A DNA stretch of 10,095 nucleotides from JBMCLJ01 sp048615375. GTDB taxonomy: Bacteria > Patescibacteriota > Dojkabacteria > JAOAGR01. Each line of letters starts with the position of its first letter. The first letter of the stretch is position 1. The position numbers were made by a program, and so were the translations under genes. Below are positions 1 through 5,748 of this stretch, piece by piece. A model generated the notes under the pieces. The model had not been told where the DNA came from. It made no database searches and worked only from the letters and a program-made list of their open reading frames with translations. The stretch is taken from positions 1 through 10,095 of the forward strand of contig JBMCLJ010000052.1 of the NCBI GenBank assembly GCA_048615375.1, given 5' to 3'.

Positions 1-861
1 GCCAAGTTTGATTTCATGTGTTTCTACTCGAACCCTTCCGCGTGTATTCTCAGTGAGCGCGAGTGGCTGCTCATGAATCTCTTTCTGCATGAAATGTTCG
101 TACCCAGACTTTTCAAGTTCACCAGCCTCATACTCAATTGTATGTACTTCAGCATTTTTGAGCTCATTATGAACTGTTTTAAGCGTTAACTGGTCTGCTG
201 TGATGACCGCCATATCTCCATCATTAAGGTATATGACACTTTTGGTGTAATCAACAAGTGGAACCGCGTCAGACGCGACAAAGTACTCACCGCTGCCAAC
301 TCCAATAACTACGGGACTGCCTTTTCTTGCAGTAATTAATGTATCTGGTTCATACTTTGATAAAACCACAAGACCGTAGGTGCCTACTACTTTTCTCAAG
401 GCACATCGAACAGCTTCTTCAAGACCTTCTGACGCGTCTTGAGCATAACACTCTTCTATTAAATGGACTAATACCTCAGTATCTGTCTGTGACGCGAAGA
501 TATGTCCCTTTGATTCCAGCTCTTTTCTCAAGTACTGATAATTCTCGACAATACCATTATGAACTACCGCAAAATCATTATTTTCAGAAGCGTGTGGGTG
601 CGCGTTGACATCATTCGGCTCTCCATGAGTTGCCCATCGTGTATGAGCTATGCCTGTCTTCTGACGTATACTCTGAACACTCGTTGTAAGGTGGTTTTGA
701 AGTTCTTGAACCTTGCCACGTTTTTTATGGACAGCAATTCCATTCGAATCAACTAGAGCAATTCCTGCTGAATCATATCCTCTGTACTCCAGACGTTTCA
801 AGCCTTTGATGAGGATTGGTTCGGCATGTTGGTGACCAATATATCCGACTATTCCGCACAT
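1..861 (-). CDS. glmS: Glutamine--fructose-6-phosphate aminotransferase, N-terminal part (runs off the left edge)
   Basis: GlmS makes glucosamine-6-phosphate from fructose-6-phosphate and glutamine, the first step towards UDP-GlcNAc for peptidoglycan. The 287 visible codons cover the whole class II glutamine amidotransferase domain and the linker into the first SIS (sugar isomerase) domain. The rest of the roughly 600-residue protein lies outside. The protein begins MCGIVGYIG, so Cys2 becomes the N-terminal nucleophile once Met is removed. TRWATHG (residues 74-80), HNGIVEN (101-107) and SQTDTEV are the expected substrate-binding motifs. The start at 861 is fixed by the need for Cys at position 2; an ATG 10 nt upstream is out of frame. 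No ribosome binding site lies at a useful distance, but a -10-like hexamer ends 8 nt before the ATG, so the mRNA may be leaderless. It is divergent from mfd. The frame is intact from 861 to 1. Confidence 0.97.
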   Translation of the reverse strand, partial: MCGIVGYIGHQHAEPILIKGLKRLEYRGYDSAGIALVDSNGIAVHKKRGKVQELQNHLTTSVQSIRQKTGIAHTRWATHGEPNDVNAHPHASENNDFAVVHNGIVENYQYLRKELESKGHIFASQTDTEVLVHLIEECYAQDASEGLEEAVRCALRKVVGTYGLVVLSKYEPDTLITARKGSPVVIGVGSGEYFVASDAVPLVDYTKSVIYLNDGDMAVITADQLTLKTVHNELKNAEVHTIEYEAGELEKSGYEHFMQKEIHEQPLALTENTRGRVRVETHEIKLG

Positions 862-869
862 AGCTATGC

Positions 870-898
870 ATTGTATTCCTATCTGTGCTATTGAGCAA
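870..898 (-). promoter_or_regulatory. Putative glmS promoter, leaderless type
   Basis: On the minus strand, TTGCTC (898-893) and TACAAT (875-870) are separated by 17 nt. TACAAT matches the -10 consensus at 5 of 6 positions and TTGCTC matches -35 at 3 of 6. Transcription starting about 7 to 9 nt after the -10 would begin at or next to the A of the glmS ATG. The match is by eye only; the argument gains weight from the same geometry at mfd and at the subtilase gene. Confidence 0.5.
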
Positions 899-983
899 TA
901 CGTACATACACGAGGCTGAACGCAGATTATGACTACTCAATACCTTACCCTATCCTTTAACGAACGCTAATTATCAGTACGTT

Positions 984-1011
984 CTGACTAAATGGTTAAT
1001 TATGTTATTAT
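984..1011 (+). promoter_or_regulatory. Putative mfd promoter, leaderless type
   Basis: CTGACT (984-989, 4 of 6 to TTGACA), a 16-nt spacer and TATTAT (1006-1011, 5 of 6 to TATAAT) lie directly before the GTG of mfd. Only 6 nt (CCCTTT) separate the -10 from the start codon, so the transcript would begin at or beside the GTG and could not hold a Shine-Dalgarno sequence. The 156-bp gap with divergent glmS holds both promoters and no other feature that I can see. Confidence 0.5.
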
Positions 1012-1017
1012 CCCTTT

Positions 1018-3549
1018 GTGGTTCAGGAATTTCTGGAAAAAATTTTCAAAGGCCTTAGCAAGACATCAGACCTGGGTTCATTCCACTTAATTAATTTTAA
1101 AAATATTGATTTCTCGAGATTATTCTGTGTTTACCTTTCCAATAAAACTTCTTCAAATGTTCTATTCGTTCCAGATTCGTATCTTCACCCGGAGCTTTCG
1201 ATTATTCACGTTGTAAAAGACTCGCCGTTCTCTGTAGAAAAATTTACCAAACAACTCATTGAAATTGGTTATACAAAGACAGATCAGGTATTTGACGAAC
1301 TTCAATTCAGTCAAAAAGGCGATGTTATTACGGTTTATACCGATAGTAATGATACTGTGTATCGTGTGGATTTTTTTGGGGACAGAGTTGAAAGTATTTC
1401 TTTGCTTGATAATGTTTCTTTGCGGGTAAAACACGAGCTCACCAACGCGTTACTCCTGAACATTCATCCGGACAATAAAGCATTTAATCCTGAATTTTAT
1501 GGTGAATTCACCAGTGTTTATGAGAAACTAGTCATTCATTCAGTAAACAGCGAGCTAACTAAAGGACTTCTGCCTGATAGTTCGCGAGTTGCTTTTGACA
1601 CAGAAGAATTGCCTTTATTCCGAAAAAATGTAGATGTTTACCAGCAGTACATGCAGAAATACAACGGGTATAGCCTGTACTATTCAGGAAATAACTATGA
1701 AAACCTTCCTGAGGGATTTTACTCAGTAAATGCTCAAAAGTTAGCTAATCTCTCTCTTTCAGTAACCATAGAAAAAGGCTTTGTTATTCCAGAGCATAAA
1801 GTTGTCGTGCTTACTGATAGAGAGCTGGTAAGTACATTGAATCTGACAAAATCACGAACGAAGACACCTTCGAAGTATCGAAGGTTTTTTGACAATGAAG
1901 TAAATATTGGAGATTACATTGTTCATGAAGCCCATGGAGTCGGTATATACAATGGCATCGAACGCAAAGTGGTCCTTGGAGAACCGAACGAATATGTGGT
2001 GATTGAATATCAGGATAAAGAAACATTACTTATCCCATTAACACAGCTTGATCGTGTATCAAAGTTTGTAGCCCATGAGGGACATGAGCCAAAAGTCACC
2101 AAACTGGGGACAGCAGAATGGTCTACGATCCAACGTAGACTGAAAAAATCCGTGGAAGATATTGCAAAAGAACTACTGGAAATCTACGCGAAGAAAAATA
2201 TTCAAAAAGGATTTAAGTTTGATGAAGATTCTCATGCACAGCTTACTTTCGAAAAGGCATTCCCATACAAGCTGACAGAAGATCAAATTCGGGCTTTGCA
2301 TGAAATAAAAGACGACATGGAAAGCTTAAAGCCTATGGATAGGTTGCTTATAGGCGATGTCGGTTTCGGTAAAACTGAAGTTGCTCTGCGCGCTGCTTTT
2401 AAAGCAGTTCAAAATCGTAAACAGGTTATGGTTCTTGCTCCTACAACAGTTTTAGTATCACAACTATACAATGTGTTCGCCTCAAGGCTCCAAAAATTTC
2501 ATGTACATGTAGCGAGAGTTTCACGGTTTGATGGAACCAGTAAGAATAAGCAAAATATTGAGGCATTTAATCAAGGAAAAATAAACATACTTATTGGAAC
2601 TCACCGGCTGCTTTCGAATGATGTACAACCGCATGATCTCGGTTTATTAATAATTGATGAAGAGCAAAGATTCGGTGTTAAGCAAAAAGAAAAAATTCGT
2701 TCTTTGAGAACAAACATTGATCTTCTTTCCATGTCTGCCACACCAATCCCCCGTACATTACAAATGTCGCTTACAGGGATCAGAGACATCAGCATTATTG
2801 CTACCCCTCCTCACGGGCGACAGCCAGTGCATACCGAAGTTATCTTTGATGATGAAATACCTGACAAGATACGTTACGAATACAAGCGTAAGGGACAAAC
2901 ATTTGTCGTCTACAATCAAATAGAAACTATGCCTGAATTTGTACAGCGTGTCCATGAAGAATTGCCCCCTCAAGCAAAGATTGTTTATGGGCATGGAAGA
3001 ATGGCGGGTGAGAAACTTGAGGATATTATGATGAAATTCCAGGAACGTGAATTTGATGTATTATTTGCTACAACAATTATTGAAAACGGAATAGATATTC
3101 CAGCAGTTAATACAATAATTATCGATAGTGCCCATGAGTTCGGTTTATCTCAACTGTATCAGTTACGTGGGAGAGTAGGTCGTGCAGATACCCAGGCATA
3201 CTGTTATCTTGTGGTGCCAAAAAGCTCTGAATTTATTTCCTTACATAAACGTCCTGATGAAGCAACACGTAATCTAGGTAAGTTACTGGAAGAACATAAG
3301 ATCGAGGATAGATGGATTACACCTGAGGCGATTTCAAGAATCAGAGCAATTCTTGATAATCAGGAACTTGGAGCTGGATTTAAGATCGCTTCACGGGATC
3401 TGGAAATACGTGGTTCAGGAAATATACTTGGCTCACAACAAAGTGGCCATATCAATGCTGTGGGGTATGAACTTTACATTCGCCTACTGGAACAGGAGAT
3501 CAGGAAAATTAAAAGTTTACCCGTTCCTCAAGCAGAGGAAATGAAATAA
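1018..3549 (+). CDS. mfd: Transcription-repair coupling factor Mfd, short form lacking the C-terminal domain
   Basis: Mfd is a DNA translocase that pushes stalled RNA polymerase off damaged DNA and recruits nucleotide excision repair. The protein has 843 residues, against about 1150 in E. coli. The RNA-polymerase-interacting (CarD-like) domain starts near residue 294 (IGDYIVHEAHGVGIY). The superfamily 2 motor follows: Walker A GDVGFGKT (446-453), DEEQ box (547-550), SATPIPRT (573-580) and QLRGRVGR (715-722). The TRG motif lies at about 786-816. The protein stops about 27 residues after TRG, so the autoinhibitory domain D7 is absent. The UvrB-like N-terminal part is also short, about 290 residues before the polymerase-binding domain compared with about 470 in E. 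coli. GTG is the chosen start because a -10 element ends 6 nt upstream and homology begins soon after. No frameshift was seen. I cannot find D7-like sequence in any frame downstream. Confidence 0.93.
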   Translation: MVQEFLEKIFKGLSKTSDLGSFHLINFKNIDFSRLFCVYLSNKTSSNVLFVPDSYLHPELSIIHVVKDSPFSVEKFTKQLIEIGYTKTDQVFDELQFSQKGDVITVYTDSNDTVYRVDFFGDRVESISLLDNVSLRVKHELTNALLLNIHPDNKAFNPEFYGEFTSVYEKLVIHSVNSELTKGLLPDSSRVAFDTEELPLFRKNVDVYQQYMQKYNGYSLYYSGNNYENLPEGFYSVNAQKLANLSLSVTIEKGFVIPEHKVVVLTDRELVSTLNLTKSRTKTPSKYRRFFDNEVNIGDYIVHEAHGVGIYNGIERKVVLGEPNEYVVIEYQDKETLLIPLTQLDRVSKFVAHEGHEPKVTKLGTAEWSTIQRRLKKSVEDIAKELLEIYAKKNIQKGFKFDEDSHAQLTFEKAFPYKLTEDQIRALHEIKDDMESLKPMDRLLIGDVGFGKTEVALRAAFKAVQNRKQVMVLAPTTVLVSQLYNVFASRLQKFHVHVARVSRFDGTSKNKQNIEAFNQGKINILIGTHRLLSNDVQPHDLGLLIIDEEQRFGVKQKEKIRSLRTNIDLLSMSATPIPRTLQMSLTGIRDISIIATPPHGRQPVHTEVIFDDEIPDKIRYEYKRKGQTFVVYNQIETMPEFVQRVHEELPPQAKIVYGHGRMAGEKLEDIMMKFQEREFDVLFATTIIENGIDIPAVNTIIIDSAHEFGLSQLYQLRGRVGRADTQAYCYLVVPKSSEFISLHKRPDEATRNLGKLLEEHKIEDRWITPEAISRIRAILDNQELGAGFKIASRDLEIRGSGNILGSQQSGHINAVGYELYIRLLEQEIRKIKSLPVPQAEEMK

Positions 3550-3562
3550 TGCAGCCAATCTG

Positions 3563-3886
3563 TCAGTTCCTGGTAATCAGTTCTCCATTTCTTTTTAGTC
3601 TTCCGCGAATAATATACGGTACAAATAAACTCAAGCTACGTACTTCTTTCGAAGTTATCTTTACATTCCATACATCGTAAACCTTGACCATTTTCAACAG
3701 CCTTGAGCGAAGAAGAGTTAACTTCAAGTTACGTTGTCTGAGCAAGCGTCCTGGAATGACCTGCTCACGATACGTTTCATCAAAATCATATACAAATATA
3801 TAGCGCAGATGCGCGTAGCCTATTGAATCATTATATAAGTCTAGATTTATTGACAGGCTAAGCAACAATGAAACAAATTGTTTCAA
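3563..3886 (-). CDS. Unrecognised basic protein, doubtful ORF
   Basis: I do not recognise this gene. The frame is open from a TGA at 3967-3965 down to the TAA at 3565-3563, over 130 codons, which is long for chance at this base composition. It lacks a usable ATG near its 5' end. A TTG at 3886 gives 107 residues and is preceded at 5 nt by TATATT, the leaderless pattern seen at other genes here, but a 17-bp palindrome overlaps that start. The C-terminal half is rich in Arg, Lys, Leu and Val with alternating hydrophobics, including KVYDVWNVKITSKEV. No signal peptide or catalytic motif is visible. It could be a real small gene, a remnant of a larger one, or noise. Confidence 0.3.
   Translation of the reverse strand: MKQFVSLLLSLSINLDLYNDSIGYAHLRYIFVYDFDETYREQVIPGRLLRQRNLKLTLLRSRLLKMVKVYDVWNVKITSKEVRSLSLFVPYIIRGRLKRNGELITRN
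3869..3885. repeat. Perfect 17-bp palindrome, operator-like
   Basis: TGAAACAAATTGTTTCA has two 8-bp arms around a single central A. It overlaps the presumed TTG start of the doubtful minus-strand ORF and lies in an otherwise gene-poor stretch. The size and odd centre resemble sites of dimeric helix-turn-helix regulators. It is A+T rich without a following T-run, so an intrinsic terminator is unlikely. Function is inferred only. Confidence 0.45.
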
Positions 3887-3906
3887 AAAGAAATATAGTT
3901 GATTTG

Positions 3907-3928
3907 TATAGGTCGAATATAGGTCAAA
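3907..3928. repeat. Two 11-bp tandem direct repeats
   Basis: TATAGGTCGAA (3907-3917) is followed at once by TATAGGTCAAA (3918-3928), with one difference. The 11-bp period is close to one DNA helical turn, so two protein copies could bind on the same face. It lies 22 bp from the palindrome at 3869-3885. No regulator gene is nearby in the window. Confidence 0.4.
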
Positions 3929-4187
3929 TGGCAGAGAGATAATTGGAGAACGCGAAGTGAAGAATCATACAAGGTTTTTGTGTACTTCAGAGCCATGGCA
4001 GTTACTATTTATGAACGCAAACTGGAAATCTGCATCCATCACCCAATGGACTATGAACTTTCATTCTATAGAATTTCAAGAGGACTATAAGAAAGCCAGT
4101 ATCAACTGGAGGCAGTTTTCATTTGTGTTCTTATTCCAGCATACAAAATCTAAATTATTTTGCAAAAAAATATTGGAACAAAATATA

Positions 4188-5255
4188 TCATGGATGTAAT
4201 TCCGGTTGGACGCTGCTGTAGGCGCTTTGGATACTTTCTTCATCTTTCTCTAACAATTCGATGAGTTCTTTCTCTCTCGTATGCAGTACACTGAACTCCT
4301 TGAGAATTTTCATGGTAGAATCTTCAAGTTTAATAAGGTAATCTTGTTCAATACTGAACAATGCGCTGAAATCTCCACTTGCTATAGTATTTTGTACACT
4401 ATTGCCATAGCGAATAGTTACTTGTGCACGTTCAACAGCCAGTTCGACGAGCTGAGTAGTGGCAGTATTATCCGGCAGAAGATCACCATCAACAGTACTA
4501 CTACGTAGTTTTTCAACTATCATCTCGATTTGTTCGACCTTATTATCCTTCATACTAAGATTATTTAACTGCAATTCTCCCTGAGCTTGATCGACAAACT
4601 GGACTATGTTGAGGAATAGTTCATACGATGAGCGTGTATCACGGATAAACATCAGGTATTCTTCATAGGAATCACTATATGACTTAAGTGATTCAGCAAC
4701 CGGTTGTAGCTCCTGGTACGATAGAGTAGAGAACTGTTCTTTAAGCTGTAAATGTTTATTTTCCAGATCAATAATGTTTTGTTCTAATCGAGCTAAAGCC
4801 TCTAAATCTTCGTCTGTACCGTTCAATTGATAAAATGAGAGTTCTCTAGTGGTTTTGAAATAATTGCTCGTGGCATCACCAAGCTCAGTATACTGATTCT
4901 CAATTGACTCAAGTGCCTGTTTCATTTCCAGCCTTCTATTTGAATTGTAGAGGCTTACCGCAGAAACCCCTATTGCAATAAGAGAAACAATGAGCAGCAA
5001 AGTTAAAACAGCTATCATTAGTTTACCGAGAAACGTTTTTCCTTGCTTGTTGGTAGAGCCAGGATGTGGTGAAGTTGTCACATCCTCATCGCAGGAAGTT
5101 TTATGTGCTGCTTCTTCATCTTGTTCAGTAAGTTTCTCTTCCTCTCCTGAAACCACTTTATCTTCACTGTTTTCAGGAGTTAAGCTATTCGTTTTAAGCT
5201 TCTTTGCTTCATTCTTACTCTGCTTCTTTTTTCCTTTCTTTTTGGATTTGGTCAT
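4188..5255 (-). CDS. Single-pass membrane protein with coiled-coil extracytoplasmic domain, unknown function
   Basis: I recognise no family. The 355-residue protein starts with a strongly basic tail (Lys-rich over residues 3-21), then an acidic, low-complexity stretch (about 28-62). One transmembrane helix follows at about 79-101 (LIAIGVSAVSLY at its end). Residues 105-345 are almost wholly helical, rich in Glu, Gln, Leu, Lys and Ser with heptad-like spacing, and end in PELHP. The basic N-terminus suggests an N-in topology with the coiled coil outside the membrane. The layout resembles the helical-bundle sensor part of chemoreceptors or histidine kinases, but no signalling domain follows. A surface stalk or cell-envelope scaffold is equally possible. 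The ATG at 5255 has no clear ribosome binding site. The gene is divergent from proS and shares a short promoter region with it. Confidence 0.85.
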   Translation of the reverse strand: MTKSKKKGKKKQSKNEAKKLKTNSLTPENSEDKVVSGEEEKLTEQDEEAAHKTSCDEDVTTSPHPGSTNKQGKTFLGKLMIAVLTLLLIVSLIAIGVSAVSLYNSNRRLEMKQALESIENQYTELGDATSNYFKTTRELSFYQLNGTDEDLEALARLEQNIIDLENKHLQLKEQFSTLSYQELQPVAESLKSYSDSYEEYLMFIRDTRSSYELFLNIVQFVDQAQGELQLNNLSMKDNKVEQIEMIVEKLRSSTVDGDLLPDNTATTQLVELAVERAQVTIRYGNSVQNTIASGDFSALFSIEQDYLIKLEDSTMKILKEFSVLHTREKELIELLEKDEESIQSAYSSVQPELHP

Positions 5256-5280
5256 AGAGAAATCACGTTGTTAAAGTGTA

Positions 5281-5309
5281 ATAGTATTTATGAATTAGTA
5301 AAGTATCCA
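5281..5309 (-). promoter_or_regulatory. Putative promoter of the coiled-coil membrane protein gene
   Basis: On the minus strand, TGGATA (5309-5304, 4 of 6) and TACTAT (5286-5281, 5 of 6) are spaced by 17 nt. Transcription would start near 5274 and leave a leader of about 20 nt without an obvious Shine-Dalgarno sequence. An overlapping TATTAC 3 nt downstream is an alternative -10. Confidence 0.45.
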
Positions 5310-5324
5310 GACTGAAAATGGAAA

Positions 5325-5353
5325 TTGACGAAAAACGTATGAATAGGTAAAAT
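5325..5353 (+). promoter_or_regulatory. proS promoter upstream of the T-box leader
   Basis: TTGACG (5325-5330, 5 of 6), a 17-nt spacer and TAAAAT (5348-5353, 5 of 6) form the best consensus promoter in the window. It starts transcription near 5360, just before the T-box stem I region, as expected for a riboswitch-controlled gene. That leaves a leader of about 390 nt before proS. Confidence 0.7.
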
Positions 5354-5370
5354 CATTAACACATGCTTTG

Positions 5371-5604
5371 AAGGGGAATAGTAGTCTTGATTGATGAACC
5401 CGCCCTGGAGCAGCCGGCGATGAGTCTGGACGTTAGACCGAGACGTATACATCGGATGCTGAAGGAAAGGTATATACTTCAGCTACAAAGGTAACTCTAG
5501 CGATAGCGTTATAAAACAAGGTGGTAACACGGAGTAAAGCTTCGTCCTTAGTTAATTGTGGCATAGCAATAATTCTATGCTGAAAGGAGCTAAGGATGGA
5601 GCTT
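5371..5604 (+). promoter_or_regulatory. T-box riboswitch controlling proS (tRNA-Pro sensing)
   Basis: A T-box leader binds uncharged tRNA and lets transcription continue into an aminoacyl-tRNA synthetase gene. The diagnostic antiterminator is present: AAGG (5518-5521) pairs with CCTT (5546-5549), a 7-nt bulge TGGTAAC (5522-5528) follows, and ACGGAG (5529-5534) pairs with CTTCGT (5540-5545). The TGGT of the bulge would pair with a tRNA ending in ACCA, consistent with A73 of tRNA-Pro. The bulge reads TGGTAAC where the family usually has TGGNACC. Upstream are an AGTA motif (5380-5383), a stem I apical region (about 5409-5430), a 7-bp hairpin GCTGAAG/CTTCAGC (5458-5483, probably stem III), and a hairpin capped by GCGA (5492-5511). 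CCG followed by A at 5438-5441 is the best candidate for the proline specifier; I did not prove the full stem I fold. Confidence 0.9.
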
Positions 5605-5615
5605 TTTTTATTTTT
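5537..5615 (+). terminator. T-box-controlled intrinsic terminator
   Basis: AAGCTTCGTCCTTAG (5537-5551) pairs with CTAAGGATGGAGCTT (5590-5604) over 15 positions, counting two G-U pairs. A run of seven T (5603-5609) and then A and five more T follow. The loop carries its own hairpin, GCATAG/CTATGC (5561-5580). The left arm contains the 3' strand of the antiterminator, so the two folds exclude each other. Uncharged tRNA-Pro would favour read-through into proS. Confidence 0.9.
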
Positions 5616-5654
5616 ACAACAATTACGATTATACGAACCCCATTGGGAGTGAAA

Positions 5655-5738
5655 ATGTGTAAATTTGTACATGAATTAATGTGTCAATATGCCAATGCGC
5701 AAGCAAAAATTGTAAGTTTAATTAGATATTTTAAGTGA
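5655..5738 (+). CDS. Upstream ORF of 27 codons between terminator and proS
   Basis: The peptide begins MCKFVHELMCQY and ends SLIRYFK; it contains no proline. GGGAG at 5645-5649 sits 5 nt before the ATG, the best Shine-Dalgarno sequence I found in the window. The TGA at 5736-5738 is 10 nt before the proS ATG, which itself has only a weak GAG upstream. This arrangement suggests that ribosomes are loaded on the short ORF and reinitiate on proS. It is too short to recognise and may have no function as a peptide. The same frame is open further upstream, but the terminator fills that part. Confidence 0.45.
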   Translation: MCKFVHELMCQYANAQAKIVSLIRYFK

Positions 5739-5748
5739 GTAAATTACT

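Larger units (their letters stand above)
3550..4187. other. 638-bp stretch without a confident gene
   Basis: This lies between the end of mfd and the end of the convergent coiled-coil gene. It holds a doubtful minus-strand open frame, a perfect palindrome and a short tandem repeat, each listed separately. On the plus strand, 3923-4090 is stop-free for 55 codons. It has an ATG at 3995 that would give a 31-residue peptide starting MAVTIYERKLE, and its mixed charged and beta-like composition looks more protein-like than its surroundings. It could be the tail of a decayed gene. I recognise no known RNA gene and see no convincing terminator for mfd. Confidence 0.4.

Noticed and set aside
869..871. 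ATG 10 nt upstream of the glmS start, with TAGGAA before it
   Set aside because: It is out of frame with glmS, and GlmS needs Cys directly after the initiator Met, which fixes the start at 861.
3548..3679. 43-codon plus-strand ORF starting with ATG overlapping the mfd stop, as a possible split-off D7
   Set aside because: It is codon-aligned antisense to the longer minus-strand frame and shows no D7 features; the following codons contain stops.
3957..4199. Plus-strand ORF of 80 codons starting with GTG and a GGAG eight bases upstream
   Set aside because: Its composition (many Trp, Phe, His, Asn and Ser) looks like out-of-frame text, and a neighbouring frame (3923-4090) looks more protein-like. 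It also runs into the end of the convergent coiled-coil gene. Kept only as a comment.
4990..5274. 94-codon plus-strand ORF antisense to the coiled-coil gene
   Set aside because: It is the complement of the low-complexity basic and acidic N-terminal region; its Ser, Phe and Leu content simply reflects Lys and Glu codons on the other strand.
5433..5672. 79-codon minus-strand ORF across the proS leader
   Set aside because: The region is fully explained by T-box and terminator structure on the plus strand.
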